A model generated the notes under the pieces. That model ran no database searches. It worked only from the letters and a program-made list of their open reading frames with translations, and was not told the DNA's origin. Below are positions 8,696-17,871 of a DNA stretch of 36,292 nt, in pieces. The position numbers were made by a program, and so were the translations under genes. Position 1 is the first letter of the stretch. Each line of letters opens with the position of its first letter. The stretch covers positions 1 through 36,292 of the forward strand of contig NQOH01000007.1 of the NCBI GenBank assembly GCA_003585735.1, in the 5' to 3' direction. Origin of the DNA: Gardnerella kenyensis (lineage in GTDB: Bacteria; Actinomycetota; Actinomycetes; Actinomycetales; Bifidobacteriaceae).

Positions 8696-10360
8696 ATGAC
8701 ACAAATCAATTCAAATGATGAAAAAAATCCACAATCTGCAATTACTAATCAAATTGAAGAAACTAAATCTTCTAACAATACAAACGATGAGCAGACAAAA
8801 TATGCTGAGCCGGTTGAAAAAATACTATTTATGTATGCTACTGCAGTAAGCGATGTTGGAACTGTAAGAAGCAACAATCAGGATTCTGCTTTTGCTGGAG
8901 AACATTTAGCTGCTATATGCGATGGTATGGGCGGTCATGCTGGAGGAGACACAGCATCTACTATTGCAATACGTTCTCTTGCTCATATTGAACAAGATTC
9001 TCGTCCGCATGATGTAAAAGCAGTATCTTCAATGATGGAAACATCAATTATGGCTGCTCATGATGCAATTGTTGGTAAAGCTAAGCGTGAGCGTCGTCTT
9101 GCAGGAATGGGAACTACTGTAACAGCTGTTACGCTTGTGTGTGGATATTGGGTTTTGGCTCATTTAGGTGATTCTAGAGCGTATTTGCTTCGTGACAATC
9201 ATCTTATGCGCATGACTACTGATCATAGTTATGTTCAGCATCTTATTGATACGGGTCATATTACTCCAGAAGAAGCTCGTAATCATCCTCAACGTAATGT
9301 TGTTATGCGAGTATTGGGCGATTTTGATATAGATCCTCGTCCGGATATTGCTTTAAGACAAGCCCATCCTTCTGACCGTTGGCTTTTATGCTCCGACGGT
9401 TTGTGTGGTGTTCTTGAGGACACAACTATTCAAGATGTTATGAGCACTATTTCTAATCAAGAAGAGTGTGCTCAAAAATTAGTAGCTATGGCGCTTAGAG
9501 CTGGAAGTACAGATAACGTTACTGCTGTTATTGCTGACGCAACTCTTGCTCTTGATGCTGATGCTTTTGATTTGCCGCACCAAACGCCGCTTATTGGTGG
9601 CGCTGCAAGTCAAGATCTTGAATCTATTGCAGATATTGTTAATAAAGCAGTTTCTTCAACCCCTGAATTGCGTGAAGATAAGAATTCTCCAGCACAGCGT
9701 GCTGCAGCATTAGCTCAAAATGGTGATGATGACAGTTCGGTATTAAATAGTGATTCTACAGTTTCTATGACACGAATTGTTCAACCTTCTCATATTCGCG
9801 AAGAAGCTGGTTATTTACATACTCCTGATACGAATGAAATACCGATTGTTACAAAGAAAAACGGTAAAATTTCTACGGATCCGCATGATCCGGATGTTGC
9901 TAGAGCTGTAAAGAAGGAGCAGGATGAAGCTCATCGCGCTCATTCGCTGCGCTTAAGGTGGACTCGTATAGGTATTGCTTTAGGAATTTTGCTTGGATTA
10001 TTAGTTATTTCTGGTGCCGGATATGGTGTGTATGCTTGGACGCAAACGCAATATTATATTGGCCAAAATAATAATCGTGTTGTTATTTATCAAGGTGTTC
10101 CAACGAACATTTTTGGTATTGGATTATCTCACGAAATTGAATCTACAAATATTCCTGTAAAAAATCTTGATAAATCTTGGCAAGAACAATTACGAGAAGG
10201 TATTAGCTTTGGCAACTTAGCTGAAGCTCGTGGACACGCTGCGTTAATTCGTAAAGAAATGCATGCTCGTGCTAAAGAAAAGCGGCGCGAAAAGCAACAA
10301 AAGAAAATAGAAAATAAGACGGAAGATAATAGCGCGAAGCAGGAGGATAAAACCTCATGA
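8696..10360 (+). CDS. pstP: PP2C-family Ser/Thr phosphatase PstP
   Basis: Metal-dependent phosphatase expected to reverse phosphorylation by PknA/PknB; 554 residues. The catalytic domain, about residues 45-285, shows SDVGTVRSNNQDSAF, CDGMGGHAGGD, GMGTTVTAV, AHLGDSRAYLLR and GSTDNVTAV, which include the metal-binding aspartates. A disordered cytoplasmic linker of about 130 residues follows. A single transmembrane helix (IGIALGILLGLLVISGAGYG, near 422-445) leads to a short outer domain containing RVVIYQGVPTNIFGI, the usual PstP ending. A Lys/Glu-rich tail closes the protein. GAGGTGA overlaps the fhaB stop as ribosome site. The stop overlaps the rodA ATG (ATGA). Confidence 0.94.
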   Translation: MTQINSNDEKNPQSAITNQIEETKSSNNTNDEQTKYAEPVEKILFMYATAVSDVGTVRSNNQDSAFAGEHLAAICDGMGGHAGGDTASTIAIRSLAHIEQDSRPHDVKAVSSMMETSIMAAHDAIVGKAKRERRLAGMGTTVTAVTLVCGYWVLAHLGDSRAYLLRDNHLMRMTTDHSYVQHLIDTGHITPEEARNHPQRNVVMRVLGDFDIDPRPDIALRQAHPSDRWLLCSDGLCGVLEDTTIQDVMSTISNQEECAQKLVAMALRAGSTDNVTAVIADATLALDADAFDLPHQTPLIGGAASQDLESIADIVNKAVSSTPELREDKNSPAQRAAALAQNGDDDSSVLNSDSTVSMTRIVQPSHIREEAGYLHTPDTNEIPIVTKKNGKISTDPHDPDVARAVKKEQDEAHRAHSLRLRWTRIGIALGILLGLLVISGAGYGVYAWTQTQYYIGQNNNRVVIYQGVPTNIFGIGLSHEIESTNIPVKNLDKSWQEQLREGISFGNLAEARGHAALIRKEMHARAKEKRREKQQKKIENKTEDNSAKQEDKTS

Positions 10361-11856
10361 GTTTAATTGCTACGCGAATACGTCAAGTTGCTTTACTTCT
10401 TTTTGCAACAATTCTTTCCGGAATGGCATTTTTACAAATGTTTTTCCGCATAGATGGTTATATTTCTGCAAATTATATTGCAATGATGCTTCTTGTTGCT
10501 GCATTATTCTTTGTGTTTTGGGGCGTGCTTCTAGCTAAGCAACCATACGCAAGCCAAGCAATTTTGCCATGCATTATGTTGCTTACTTCTATTGGAACAG
10601 TACTAATTGCAAGAATCGACAGACAGAATAACACAAATATTGCAATGAAACAGATGATATGGGTTTGTGCTGCTCTAGTATTATCTATTATTTTTGTTAT
10701 TTTCTTACAGGATTATCGCCTACTTAGACGATTCTCATATGTGAATATGGTTATTGGCTTAGTTCTTTTGCTTTCTCCTATGATTCCAGGATTTGGAAAA
10801 GAAATTGGCGGAGCTAGAATTTGGGTTGGTTTTGGCAGCCACACATTACAGCCAGGAGAATTTGCTAAGCTTTTTCTTTCGTTCTTCTTTGCAGCATACT
10901 TATTTAACCGCAGGGATCGTCTTGCTGTTGGAGGAAATAAGGTTCTAGGCGTTCATTTGCCTCGTTTAAAAGATACTGGCCCTATTGCGCTTGTTTGGGC
11001 TATTTCTATGGGCGTTCTTGTAATACAGCATGATCTTGGAACGTCTTTAATGTTCTTTGCAATGTTCGTGGCAATGCTTTATGTGGCAACTGGGCGTAAA
11101 GGTTGGTTAGTTGTTGGATTTGTTGCGTTTACTTTAGGATGCTTGGTTGCAGTAAAGTTATTCGCACATGTGCAATACCGTGTGGATTCATGGTTGCATC
11201 CATTTGACAATGCTGTGTATAACAGGTTCCCTGGCGGTTCCGCTCAGATTGTATCTGGACTTTTTGGTTTAGCTGCTGGAGGAACTACGGGAACAGGATT
11301 AGGTCAAGGTCATCCTTCTATTACTCCTTTAGCTAATTCTGATTTTATTTACGCTTCAGTTGGTGAAGAGCTTGGTCTTACAGGACTTTTATGCGTATTA
11401 GTTTTGTATTTGATTATTATTTCTTCTGGCATGATTACTGCCATGAAAATTAAAGATGGTTTTGGAAAACTATTAGCTTCCGGACTTGTTTTTACTATGG
11501 CATTCCAAGTATTTACCGTTGTTGGAGGCATTACTTTAGTAATTCCTCTAACAGGTTTAACCATGCCATACATGGCTGCCGGAGGATCTTCACTAGTTGC
11601 GAATTATTTGCTAGCAGCTTTGCTTATTGTTATTTCAAATGCTGCAAATAAGCCTGAATCTGCGATTGTGTCAGACGCATTCCAATATGAGGCTTTAGCA
11701 GCGTTGCGTGAAAGAGAATTGCAGGAGCGCGCAAATAATAATATTGCAAAAAATAGTGAATCAAATAATAGTGGCGAAAATAGTAGCAGTGAAGAAATAA
11801 ATTACGCTAATAAAATAGCCGTCGCCTCTGAAATGCGAGGTGATAGCAATGAATAA
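10357..11856 (+). CDS. rodA: SEDS-family peptidoglycan polymerase (RodA/FtsW type)
   Basis: Polytopic glycosyltransferase of the SEDS family, 499 residues with about ten to twelve membrane helices. It polymerises lipid II glycan strands together with a class B penicillin-binding protein. Family signatures include GGARIWVGFGSHTLQPGEFAKL (about 150-171), the VIQHDLGTSLMFF segment and SDFIYASVGEELG (about 328-340). The C-terminal tail (about 455-499) is hydrophilic and Asn/Ser/Glu rich. The start ATG overlaps the pstP stop, and its own stop overlaps the pbpA start by eight bases, so all three are likely translationally coupled. RodA rather than FtsW is chosen because of the operon with pbpA and kinases. 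Confidence 0.93.
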   Translation: MSLIATRIRQVALLLFATILSGMAFLQMFFRIDGYISANYIAMMLLVAALFFVFWGVLLAKQPYASQAILPCIMLLTSIGTVLIARIDRQNNTNIAMKQMIWVCAALVLSIIFVIFLQDYRLLRRFSYVNMVIGLVLLLSPMIPGFGKEIGGARIWVGFGSHTLQPGEFAKLFLSFFFAAYLFNRRDRLAVGGNKVLGVHLPRLKDTGPIALVWAISMGVLVIQHDLGTSLMFFAMFVAMLYVATGRKGWLVVGFVAFTLGCLVAVKLFAHVQYRVDSWLHPFDNAVYNRFPGGSAQIVSGLFGLAAGGTTGTGLGQGHPSITPLANSDFIYASVGEELGLTGLLCVLVLYLIIISSGMITAMKIKDGFGKLLASGLVFTMAFQVFTVVGGITLVIPLTGLTMPYMAAGGSSLVANYLLAALLIVISNAANKPESAIVSDAFQYEALAALRERELQERANNNIAKNSESNNSGENSSSEEINYANKIAVASEMRGDSNE

Positions 11857-13315
11857 ATGTTTGCGAGAACTTTTTACAGCTGTAATAGTACTTTTTATAA
11901 TTCTTGGAATTTCAAGCACAATTATTACTTCTATTAATGCTAACGCTTTAAATGCGGATCCTCGTAACAGAAGAGCTTTGTATCATGAATTTGGTGCGCC
12001 AAGAGGTGCAATTCTTACTTCTGACGGCACAGTTATAGCAAAATCTGAGCCTTCTAAAGATGCTTTCGTGTATCAACGACAGTATTCTAATGGAGATGTG
12101 TACGCTCCGGTTACTGGATACTTCTCTATTAGCCAGCGTGCAGACCGCGGAATTGAAGCTTCGCGCAATAGTTTATTAAGCGGTGAATCTGATGAACTAT
12201 TCTGGCAAAGGTTCCGCTCATTGTTTACGGGAGCTACTAACAGGGGTGCTTCTATAGAAACATCTATTGATGCTCGTTTGCAAAATCTTGCGTATAATCT
12301 GTTGAAAAATAAGGATGCTGCTTTAGTTGCTATTGAGCCTAAAACTGGCAGAATTCGTGCTATGGTAAGCACGCCAAGTTATGATCCAAACGTTCTTGCT
12401 CTTCACAATATTTCTTCAGTAAATAAATCTTACGAGCACATAACTTCGGATATATCAAATCCGATGCTAAACCGTACTATTTCCGAGCTTTACGCTCCTG
12501 GTTCTACGTTTAAAACAGTTGTTGCTGCAGCAGCGCTAGAATCTGGAAAATATCAGCCAAATACTTTAATTCCTGCAGGAAATAGTTATACGCTTCCTGG
12601 AACAAACACTTCTTTGACTAATGTTGGTTCTCAAGCAAATGGTGTAGACGGTAAGATTTCGTTCGAAGATGCTTTAGCATATTCTTCTAATACAGCATTT
12701 GCTCAGTTAGGTAACTCTTTGGGCGTTGATGCGATTGTAAAACAGGCAAAGAAGTTTGGCTTCTTTGACTCTTTAACTGTTGATGGTTCAGATTCTACTG
12801 GATTCCCATTGCGCGCAGTAGCATCTACTTTTTCTTTGAATCCAACCCCCGATAAGCTTGCTTTGGAATCTATTGGTCAAGCAGATTCAAGAGTAACTCC
12901 ATTACAAAACGCAATGGTTGCAGCAGCTATTGCAAATGGTGGTACATTGATGAAGCCTACGCTTGTTGATTGCGTAAGATCTAGCGATTTGTCAGTATTG
13001 TCGCAAACTAAACCATCAGTTATGAATCAAGTGATGAGTAGCGATAGTGCGGCTAAATTAACAGCTATGATGCAAGCTGTAGTAACAAAAGAAAATCCAA
13101 ACCTTTCTTTGCCAAATATTCACGTTGCAGCAAAGACTGGTACTGCGCAAATCGGTTTGCATAATCAAGCTGCAAATGGTTGGGTTATTGGTTTTGCTCC
13201 GGCAGAAGATCCTAAAATAGCTATAGCTGTAGTTGTGCACAATACAACTACGTTTGGCTCTTATGCTGCAGGTCCTATTATGCGTGAAGTGATGAAGGAG
13301 GCGCTTACACAATGA
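11849..13315 (+). CDS. pbpA: Class B penicillin-binding protein PbpA
   Basis: Peptidoglycan transpeptidase of 488 residues that partners the upstream SEDS polymerase. An N-terminal signal-anchor (TAVIVLFIILGISSTIITSI) is followed by a linker/pedestal domain and the transpeptidase domain. The penicillin-binding motifs are all visible: STFK (nucleophile Ser about 219), SSN (about 279-281) and KTGTAQ (from about 429). The start shown is ATG 11849 because GAGGTGAT sits at an ideal distance; a GTG at 11840 would only add three residues. It overlaps rodA by eight bases and pknA by ATGA. Relative to high-molecular-weight class B proteins it is short, as PbpA of actinobacteria usually is. Confidence 0.94.
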   Translation: MNKCLRELFTAVIVLFIILGISSTIITSINANALNADPRNRRALYHEFGAPRGAILTSDGTVIAKSEPSKDAFVYQRQYSNGDVYAPVTGYFSISQRADRGIEASRNSLLSGESDELFWQRFRSLFTGATNRGASIETSIDARLQNLAYNLLKNKDAALVAIEPKTGRIRAMVSTPSYDPNVLALHNISSVNKSYEHITSDISNPMLNRTISELYAPGSTFKTVVAAAALESGKYQPNTLIPAGNSYTLPGTNTSLTNVGSQANGVDGKISFEDALAYSSNTAFAQLGNSLGVDAIVKQAKKFGFFDSLTVDGSDSTGFPLRAVASTFSLNPTPDKLALESIGQADSRVTPLQNAMVAAAIANGGTLMKPTLVDCVRSSDLSVLSQTKPSVMNQVMSSDSAAKLTAMMQAVVTKENPNLSLPNIHVAAKTGTAQIGLHNQAANGWVIGFAPAEDPKIAIAVVVHNTTTFGSYAAGPIMREVMKEALTQ

Positions 13316-14274
13316 AACTCGTTGAAGGACAGTTAGTTCATCATCGTTATCGACTCGATCGCCGCCTTGCACAAGGTGGTATGGGAGAAGTCTGGAAGGG
13401 CTTTGATATTCAGCTTGGACGAATTGTTGCTATTAAAGCTTTGCGTACAGATACGGCAAATGTGGAAGCAAAGTTGCGCCGTCTTCGTGCAGAAGCGCAT
13501 AATTCGGCCAATTTAGCGCATCCTAATATTGCAGCATTATTTGATTACTATGAGCATGATGGCATTGGTTTCCTAATTATGGAATACGTGCCAAGCAAAT
13601 CGTTAGCTGATTTGTATCATAAAGAAAAAGTTATTGAACCAACTAAACTTTTACCTATTCTTATTCAAACAGCTCGTGGTCTTTTTGTAGCTCACTCGCA
13701 CGGAGTTATTCATCGCGATGTGAAACCTGCAAATATTATGGTTTCAGACACTGGCAATGTAAAAATTACTGATTTTGGAGTGTCTTACTCCAATGATCAG
13801 GAGCAGATTACGCAGGATGGAATGGTAGTTGGTACCGCACAATATATTTCTCCGGAACAAGCTCAAGGAGAACAAGCTACTGCCCAATCTGATATTTACT
13901 CTTTAGGCGTTGTAGCATATGAAGGCTTGTGCGGACACAGACCGTTTACTGGTGCTACGCCAGTAGATATTGCTGCAGCACATGTTAACGATCCTGTGCC
14001 ACCGTTGCCGGAAACTGTTGATTTGCAATTAAGACAATTTGTTATGTCTATGCTCGCAAAAGATCCTAAGGATCGTCCAAAAGACGCATTAGTTGTGTCG
14101 AAAGTATTATCTCGTATTGAACGTAGGCTGCTTGATCAAGAAACAGCTTTTAACAATACTACTGGAGTGCTTATCACAAATTCGCGGCATATACGATGTA
14201 TTAAGAGTATGCCGCAAAATCAAGTTAAAATTATAAATATTTTGAACATCAATAATCGCAAGGAGCAGCAATGA
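13312..14274 (+). CDS. pknA: Ser/Thr protein kinase PknA
   Basis: Eukaryotic-like kinase of 320 residues. The glycine loop (LAQGGMGEVWKG), catalytic Lys42 (VAIKAL), HRDVKPAN with Asp136, DFG at 154-156 and the GTAQYISPEQA activation/P+1 region are all intact, so it should be active. The kinase domain ends near residue 275. The remaining 45 residues (VLITNSRHIRCIKSMPQNQ...) are polar and carry no transmembrane segment, unlike the membrane-anchored PknA of mycobacteria, so this kinase looks cytosolic. The start overlaps pbpA and the stop overlaps pknB (both ATGA). It presumably phosphorylates FHA proteins and cell-wall/division targets along with PknB. Confidence 0.92.
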   Translation: MKLVEGQLVHHRYRLDRRLAQGGMGEVWKGFDIQLGRIVAIKALRTDTANVEAKLRRLRAEAHNSANLAHPNIAALFDYYEHDGIGFLIMEYVPSKSLADLYHKEKVIEPTKLLPILIQTARGLFVAHSHGVIHRDVKPANIMVSDTGNVKITDFGVSYSNDQEQITQDGMVVGTAQYISPEQAQGEQATAQSDIYSLGVVAYEGLCGHRPFTGATPVDIAAAHVNDPVPPLPETVDLQLRQFVMSMLAKDPKDRPKDALVVSKVLSRIERRLLDQETAFNNTTGVLITNSRHIRCIKSMPQNQVKIINILNINNRKEQQ

Positions 14275-16298
14275 GTACCGCAATGCCAACTTCATTAGCG
14301 AATGGTCGATATGAATTAGGAGAACTTATTGGCCGCGGCGGCATGGCAGAAGTGCGCGTTGCTGTGGACAAGCGTCTCGGTCGCACTGTTGCTGTGAAAA
14401 TAATGCGTTCTGATTTAGCAAACGACGAGATTTTCTTGTCGCGATTCAGAAGAGAAGCGCACGCAATCGCGCAAATGAACAATCCTAATATTGTAAATAT
14501 TTACGATTCTGGCGAAGAATCTGTTATTGCTGAAAATGGCTTAGAAGAGCGTCTTCCATATTTAGTAATGGAATATATTAAAGGCAAAACTTTACGCGAT
14601 ATTCTTAAAATGAACGGCGCTTTAAGCCAGCGTGATGCCGAACAAGTTATGATTGGTGTGCTTAACGCTTTGGAATATTCGCACAGAATGGGAATTATTC
14701 ACCGCGATATTAAGCCTGGAAATATTATGATTTCTGAGCAGGGCATGGTAAAAGTTATGGACTTTGGAATTGCTCGCGCTCTTGATGATTCCGCAACCAC
14801 AATGACACAGTCTCAAGGAGTTGTTGGAACTGCACAATACTTATCTCCTGAACAAGCTCGTGGAGAACAAGTAGACATGCGTTCTGACTTGTACTCTGCA
14901 GGATGCGTGTTATACGAGATGCTAACAGGGCGTCCTCCGTTTATTGGAGATTCTGCTGTAGCTATTGCGTATCAGCATGTATCAGAAGTAGCTACTCCGC
15001 TTAGTACGCTTGTTCCAGGCATGCCTGTTATGTGGGATAAAATCTGCGCTAAAGCAATGGCTAAAGATCGTCAAAATCGTTACGCCACAGCTTCAGAATT
15101 TAAGAATGATATTTTAGCATTCATGAACGGTGGAGTTCCTGTTGCTGCAGCTTTTAATCCTCTTACTGATTTAGCTAATATGAAAGCTCGCAAACAAGCA
15201 GAGCAGAATGCTGCAACAATGGCCATTAGCGCAACAGATGGTGCTGCAACACAATCCTTCAATCCTATTACTGGTCAAGTTGGGGCTACAAACGCGGCAG
15301 CATTCGCTCCAAGTACTCGTGCAGTACAGCGCGCAACAATGCAAGCGCAACGTAGAAAGCGCGTTGTAATTGGTTCGATTATTGGAGCTTTAGTTGCAAT
15401 ATTAGTTGTTTTTGGAATTCTGTTCATGATGAATCGTAACCGCATGGCTGGCGATGTAGTAGTTCCATCGTTTATGGAAACAACAACGCAGGATGCTGCT
15501 CGTGAAAAATTGCGAGCCTTGGGCTTAGTTCCTGATATTCGTGAAGATGATCATTCTTCGCAGCCAGAAGGCACTTTTACTAAACAATCTCCTCGCGGCG
15601 GCGAACATGTGGCAGCTGGAAGTAAGGTTACTGTTTGGTTCTCAGTCGGCCCTCAATCAACTAGAGTGCCGGATGTAAGCGGTAAAACGCAGGAATCTGC
15701 TCGTAAAATACTAGAACGTGCAGGATTTAAAGTTGCTAATGTTCGAGTTGAAGATAGTCCTGAAATAAAGAAAGATCACGTAACGCGCACTGATCCGGAT
15801 GCTGACTCATATGCAGATAAGGGAACGTTAATTACTTTGTACATTGCTTCTGGATTAACGAAGATTCCTGATGGTCTTGTGGGGCAGAGCAAAGATATTG
15901 TGGTTAACCAATTACAAAATCTTGGCTTTACTGCCGATATTGTTAAAGAAGATTCAGATAACGTACCTGAAAATTCTGTAATTAGGTTGAACCCGGATTC
16001 TGGAACGTCTGTTAAACCACATAGCTCTATTACAGTGTATGTGTCTCAAGGATCTACAAAGGTAGAAGTTCCACACATTGATCTTGGAACTATTACGTTT
16101 AAGCAGGCAAAGAAGTTACTTGAATCTAAAGGATTAAGAGTAGTTTCTGATTCCATTGCAAAAGATGACGATATTGTTATAAGCATGTCTGAAGAAGCAG
16201 GCAGCAAGGTTGATAAGGGTTCTGCAATTACTTTAATTACGCGCCCTAGCACGCCTCCTGCTGCCACTAATACGGATTCTGACAGCTCGTTAAAGTAA
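14271..16298 (+). CDS. pknB: PASTA-domain Ser/Thr protein kinase PknB
   Basis: Membrane receptor kinase of 675 residues. The cytosolic kinase domain (about 12-280) has GRGGMAEV, Lys43, HRDIKPGN with Asp146, DFG 164-166 and GTAQYLSPEQA. A juxtamembrane linker rich in Ala/Asn follows, then a single helix (about 363-388, VVIGSIIGALVAILVVFGILFMM). Outside lie four PASTA repeats of about 65-70 residues each, recognisable by VPSFMETTTQDAAREKL, VPDVSGKTQESARKIL, IPDGLVGQSKDIVVNQL and VPHIDLGTITFKQAKKL. PASTA domains bind muropeptides or lipid II, coupling cell-wall status to phosphorylation. It is the last gene of the operon, and GGAGCAGCA precedes the ATG. A direct repeat spans its stop codon. Confidence 0.96.
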   Translation: MSTAMPTSLANGRYELGELIGRGGMAEVRVAVDKRLGRTVAVKIMRSDLANDEIFLSRFRREAHAIAQMNNPNIVNIYDSGEESVIAENGLEERLPYLVMEYIKGKTLRDILKMNGALSQRDAEQVMIGVLNALEYSHRMGIIHRDIKPGNIMISEQGMVKVMDFGIARALDDSATTMTQSQGVVGTAQYLSPEQARGEQVDMRSDLYSAGCVLYEMLTGRPPFIGDSAVAIAYQHVSEVATPLSTLVPGMPVMWDKICAKAMAKDRQNRYATASEFKNDILAFMNGGVPVAAAFNPLTDLANMKARKQAEQNAATMAISATDGAATQSFNPITGQVGATNAAAFAPSTRAVQRATMQAQRRKRVVIGSIIGALVAILVVFGILFMMNRNRMAGDVVVPSFMETTTQDAAREKLRALGLVPDIREDDHSSQPEGTFTKQSPRGGEHVAAGSKVTVWFSVGPQSTRVPDVSGKTQESARKILERAGFKVANVRVEDSPEIKKDHVTRTDPDADSYADKGTLITLYIASGLTKIPDGLVGQSKDIVVNQLQNLGFTADIVKEDSDNVPENSVIRLNPDSGTSVKPHSSITVYVSQGSTKVEVPHIDLGTITFKQAKKLLESKGLRVVSDSIAKDDDIVISMSEEAGSKVDKGSAITLITRPSTPPAATNTDSDSSLK

Positions 16299-16316
16299 AT
16301 ATATAAAGTAAATAAT
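16291..16316 (+). repeat. Direct repeat spanning the pknB stop codon
   Basis: TAAAGTAAAT occurs at 16291-16300 and again at 16304-16313. The first copy contains the pknB stop codon (TAA, 16296-16298), so the second is a downstream duplicate of the gene end. Confidence 0.7.
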
Positions 16317-16330
16317 AACTACTAAAATAA

Positions 16331-16371
16331 GCTGCTTGCGCTGCTAGTAAGTAACGCAAGCAGCATTTTTA
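16331..16371 (+). terminator. Rho-independent terminator of the fhaA-pknB operon
   Basis: A perfect 10-base stem GCTGCTTGCG/CGCAAGCAGC (16331-16340 with 16355-16364) is followed directly by ATTTTTATT. This is the clearest terminator of the first half of the window. Confidence 0.92.
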
Positions 16372-16390
16372 TTCAACATTTTTATTCCAC

Positions 16391-17737
16391 GTGTTAAGTA
16401 ACAATAAAACTATGCTTCAAGAGTTACATAAACCAAATGAAATTAATTGCGCAACAGAGCAAACACTAACTTTTATTAAAGAAAATGCGCAATTAGAACC
16501 AACTAAAGCTGCTCTTAAAGCACCTAGAAATGCTGGTATTGATATTCCTTTTGCTGTAAATCAAATTAAAGGATTGCAAATAGCACAGCAGAAACTGCCT
16601 AAATGGGCCTTATGCGATGAAATTATATATCCTGCACATATTTCTATGGAGCAATGCTCTTCGCAAGCTACAGCGCAATATAAGGCGGATTTTGCGCAAG
16701 AATTACTTAAGAATCTAAATGTAAAATCACCTACATTAGTAGACCTTACTGGTGGCTTTGGTGTTGATTGCATTATTATGTCTAAATATTTTGATTCTGC
16801 AATATTAGTTGAGCAGCAAAGTGAACTTTCTAGTATTGCTCAACATAATATAAAAGCATTTGGCATTAATAACATTCAATGCTATAACGACAACTGTCTT
16901 GACGCTCTTAATAGCATTCCTTGCGCAACAATCATATATGTTGATCCTGCAAGACGTAATACTCAAGGTGCTCGCACTTACGCTATTGAAGATTGCACAC
17001 CAAATGTTTTAGAACTTAAAAATCAGCTACTTAATAAAGCTCAAATAGTAATGATTAAGCTTTCTCCAATGCTTGATTGGCATAAAGTAGTTGACGATTT
17101 TCAAGGAAATGTGTCATCGGTACATATTGTTGCGCATCGTAACGAATGCAAAGAATTACTTATTGTTCTCGACAATAAAATACATGCGAATATTCAAATA
17201 TATTGCGTTAATGACAATCAAAAAACTGTTATACAAACCGCTTACAATAATTTGCAGCAACTTTCAGCGCAAAATATGCAAAATAAGCAAAATATGCAAA
17301 ATATGCAAAATGTAGTAGACGATTCTGCAAAAAATTGCAATAAGTTAAGCATTAAGAATTGGAAAGATTGGGCGCAATATGTTTATGAACCTAATGCTGC
17401 AATTATGAAAGCAGGTTGTTTTGTAGAATTAGAAAATCAATATAAAATGCATCAGCTAAACATTAATAGTCACGTTTATGTTTCGGAAAAATATTGTGCC
17501 GATTTTCCTGGAAAAATATGGAAAATTGATAGCGTATGTAGCATGAATAAGCGTGAAATAAAACAAGCTCTAGTAAATATTACTCACGCGAATATTGTTA
17601 CGCGTAATTTCCCTATTTCTGTTGAATCTTTGCGTAAACGTTTGCGTTTGAAAGATGGCGGGAATACCAGAATTATTGCGACTACCGACAGTAATAGTGA
17701 GCACGTGCTGATTTTTGCGTCTGAAGTAAATGCGTAA
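16391..17737 (+). CDS. Class I SAM-dependent methyltransferase with THUMP-like domain
   Basis: Predicted RNA methyltransferase-like protein of up to 448 residues. The N-terminal region has IKGLQIAQQKLPKW and IIYPAHISMEQCSS, motifs recalled from the THUMP-like family. The Rossmann core shows VDLTGGFGVDCIIM (about 117-130, SAM-binding) and YVDPARRN (about 183-190, catalytic-loop position). KLSPMLDWHKVV and NECKELLIV follow. The C-terminal part (LKDGGNTRIIATT) would be the THUMP-like domain. Between the two lies a Gln/Asn/Met insert made by a 9-base tandem repeat. The substrate is unknown. The start is unsure: GTG 16391 or ATG 16412 (441 residues), neither with a ribosome site. It stands alone between two terminators. 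Confidence 0.75.
   Translation: MLSNNKTMLQELHKPNEINCATEQTLTFIKENAQLEPTKAALKAPRNAGIDIPFAVNQIKGLQIAQQKLPKWALCDEIIYPAHISMEQCSSQATAQYKADFAQELLKNLNVKSPTLVDLTGGFGVDCIIMSKYFDSAILVEQQSELSSIAQHNIKAFGINNIQCYNDNCLDALNSIPCATIIYVDPARRNTQGARTYAIEDCTPNVLELKNQLLNKAQIVMIKLSPMLDWHKVVDDFQGNVSSVHIVAHRNECKELLIVLDNKIHANIQIYCVNDNQKTVIQTAYNNLQQLSAQNMQNKQNMQNMQNVVDDSAKNCNKLSIKNWKDWAQYVYEPNAAIMKAGCFVELENQYKMHQLNINSHVYVSEKYCADFPGKIWKIDSVCSMNKREIKQALVNITHANIVTRNFPISVESLRKRLRLKDGGNTRIIATTDSNSEHVLIFASEVNA
17270..17311 (+). repeat. 9-bp tandem repeat inside the methyltransferase gene
   Basis: About four and a half copies of CAAAATATG run from 17270, the second copy reading CAAAATAAG. They encode a repeating QNM/QNK tract between the catalytic and THUMP-like domains. 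The unit is a multiple of three, so copy changes keep the frame. Confidence 0.85.
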
Positions 17738-17766
17738 AAGTAAGTTGCAATAAAAGTAAGTTGCAA
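17735..17766 (+). repeat. 16-bp tandem duplication starting at a stop codon
   Basis: TAAAAGTAAGTTGCAA is perfectly duplicated at 17735-17750 and 17751-17766. The first copy begins exactly with the stop codon of the methyltransferase gene. Confidence 0.9.
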
Positions 17767-17808
17767 TAAAAATAAAGCGGCTTCAAAAATAAAAGTAGTT
17801 AAAAAAAT

Positions 17809-17841
17809 AAAAGTAGTCACACGAATTGTGCAACTACTTTT
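17809..17841. terminator. Bidirectional terminator between the methyltransferase gene and crgA
   Basis: AAAAGTAGT (17809-17817) pairs with ACTACTTTT (17833-17841), with an additional CAC/GTG inner stem. T-rich sequence flanks it on both strands, as expected between convergent genes. Confidence 0.7.
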
Positions 17842-17871
17842 ATAAAACTTAATAAAAATTATTTTAAAAAG

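Noticed and set aside
17270-17311. CRISPR-like repeat array
   Set aside because: The unit is nine bases, has no spacers and lies in frame within a gene.
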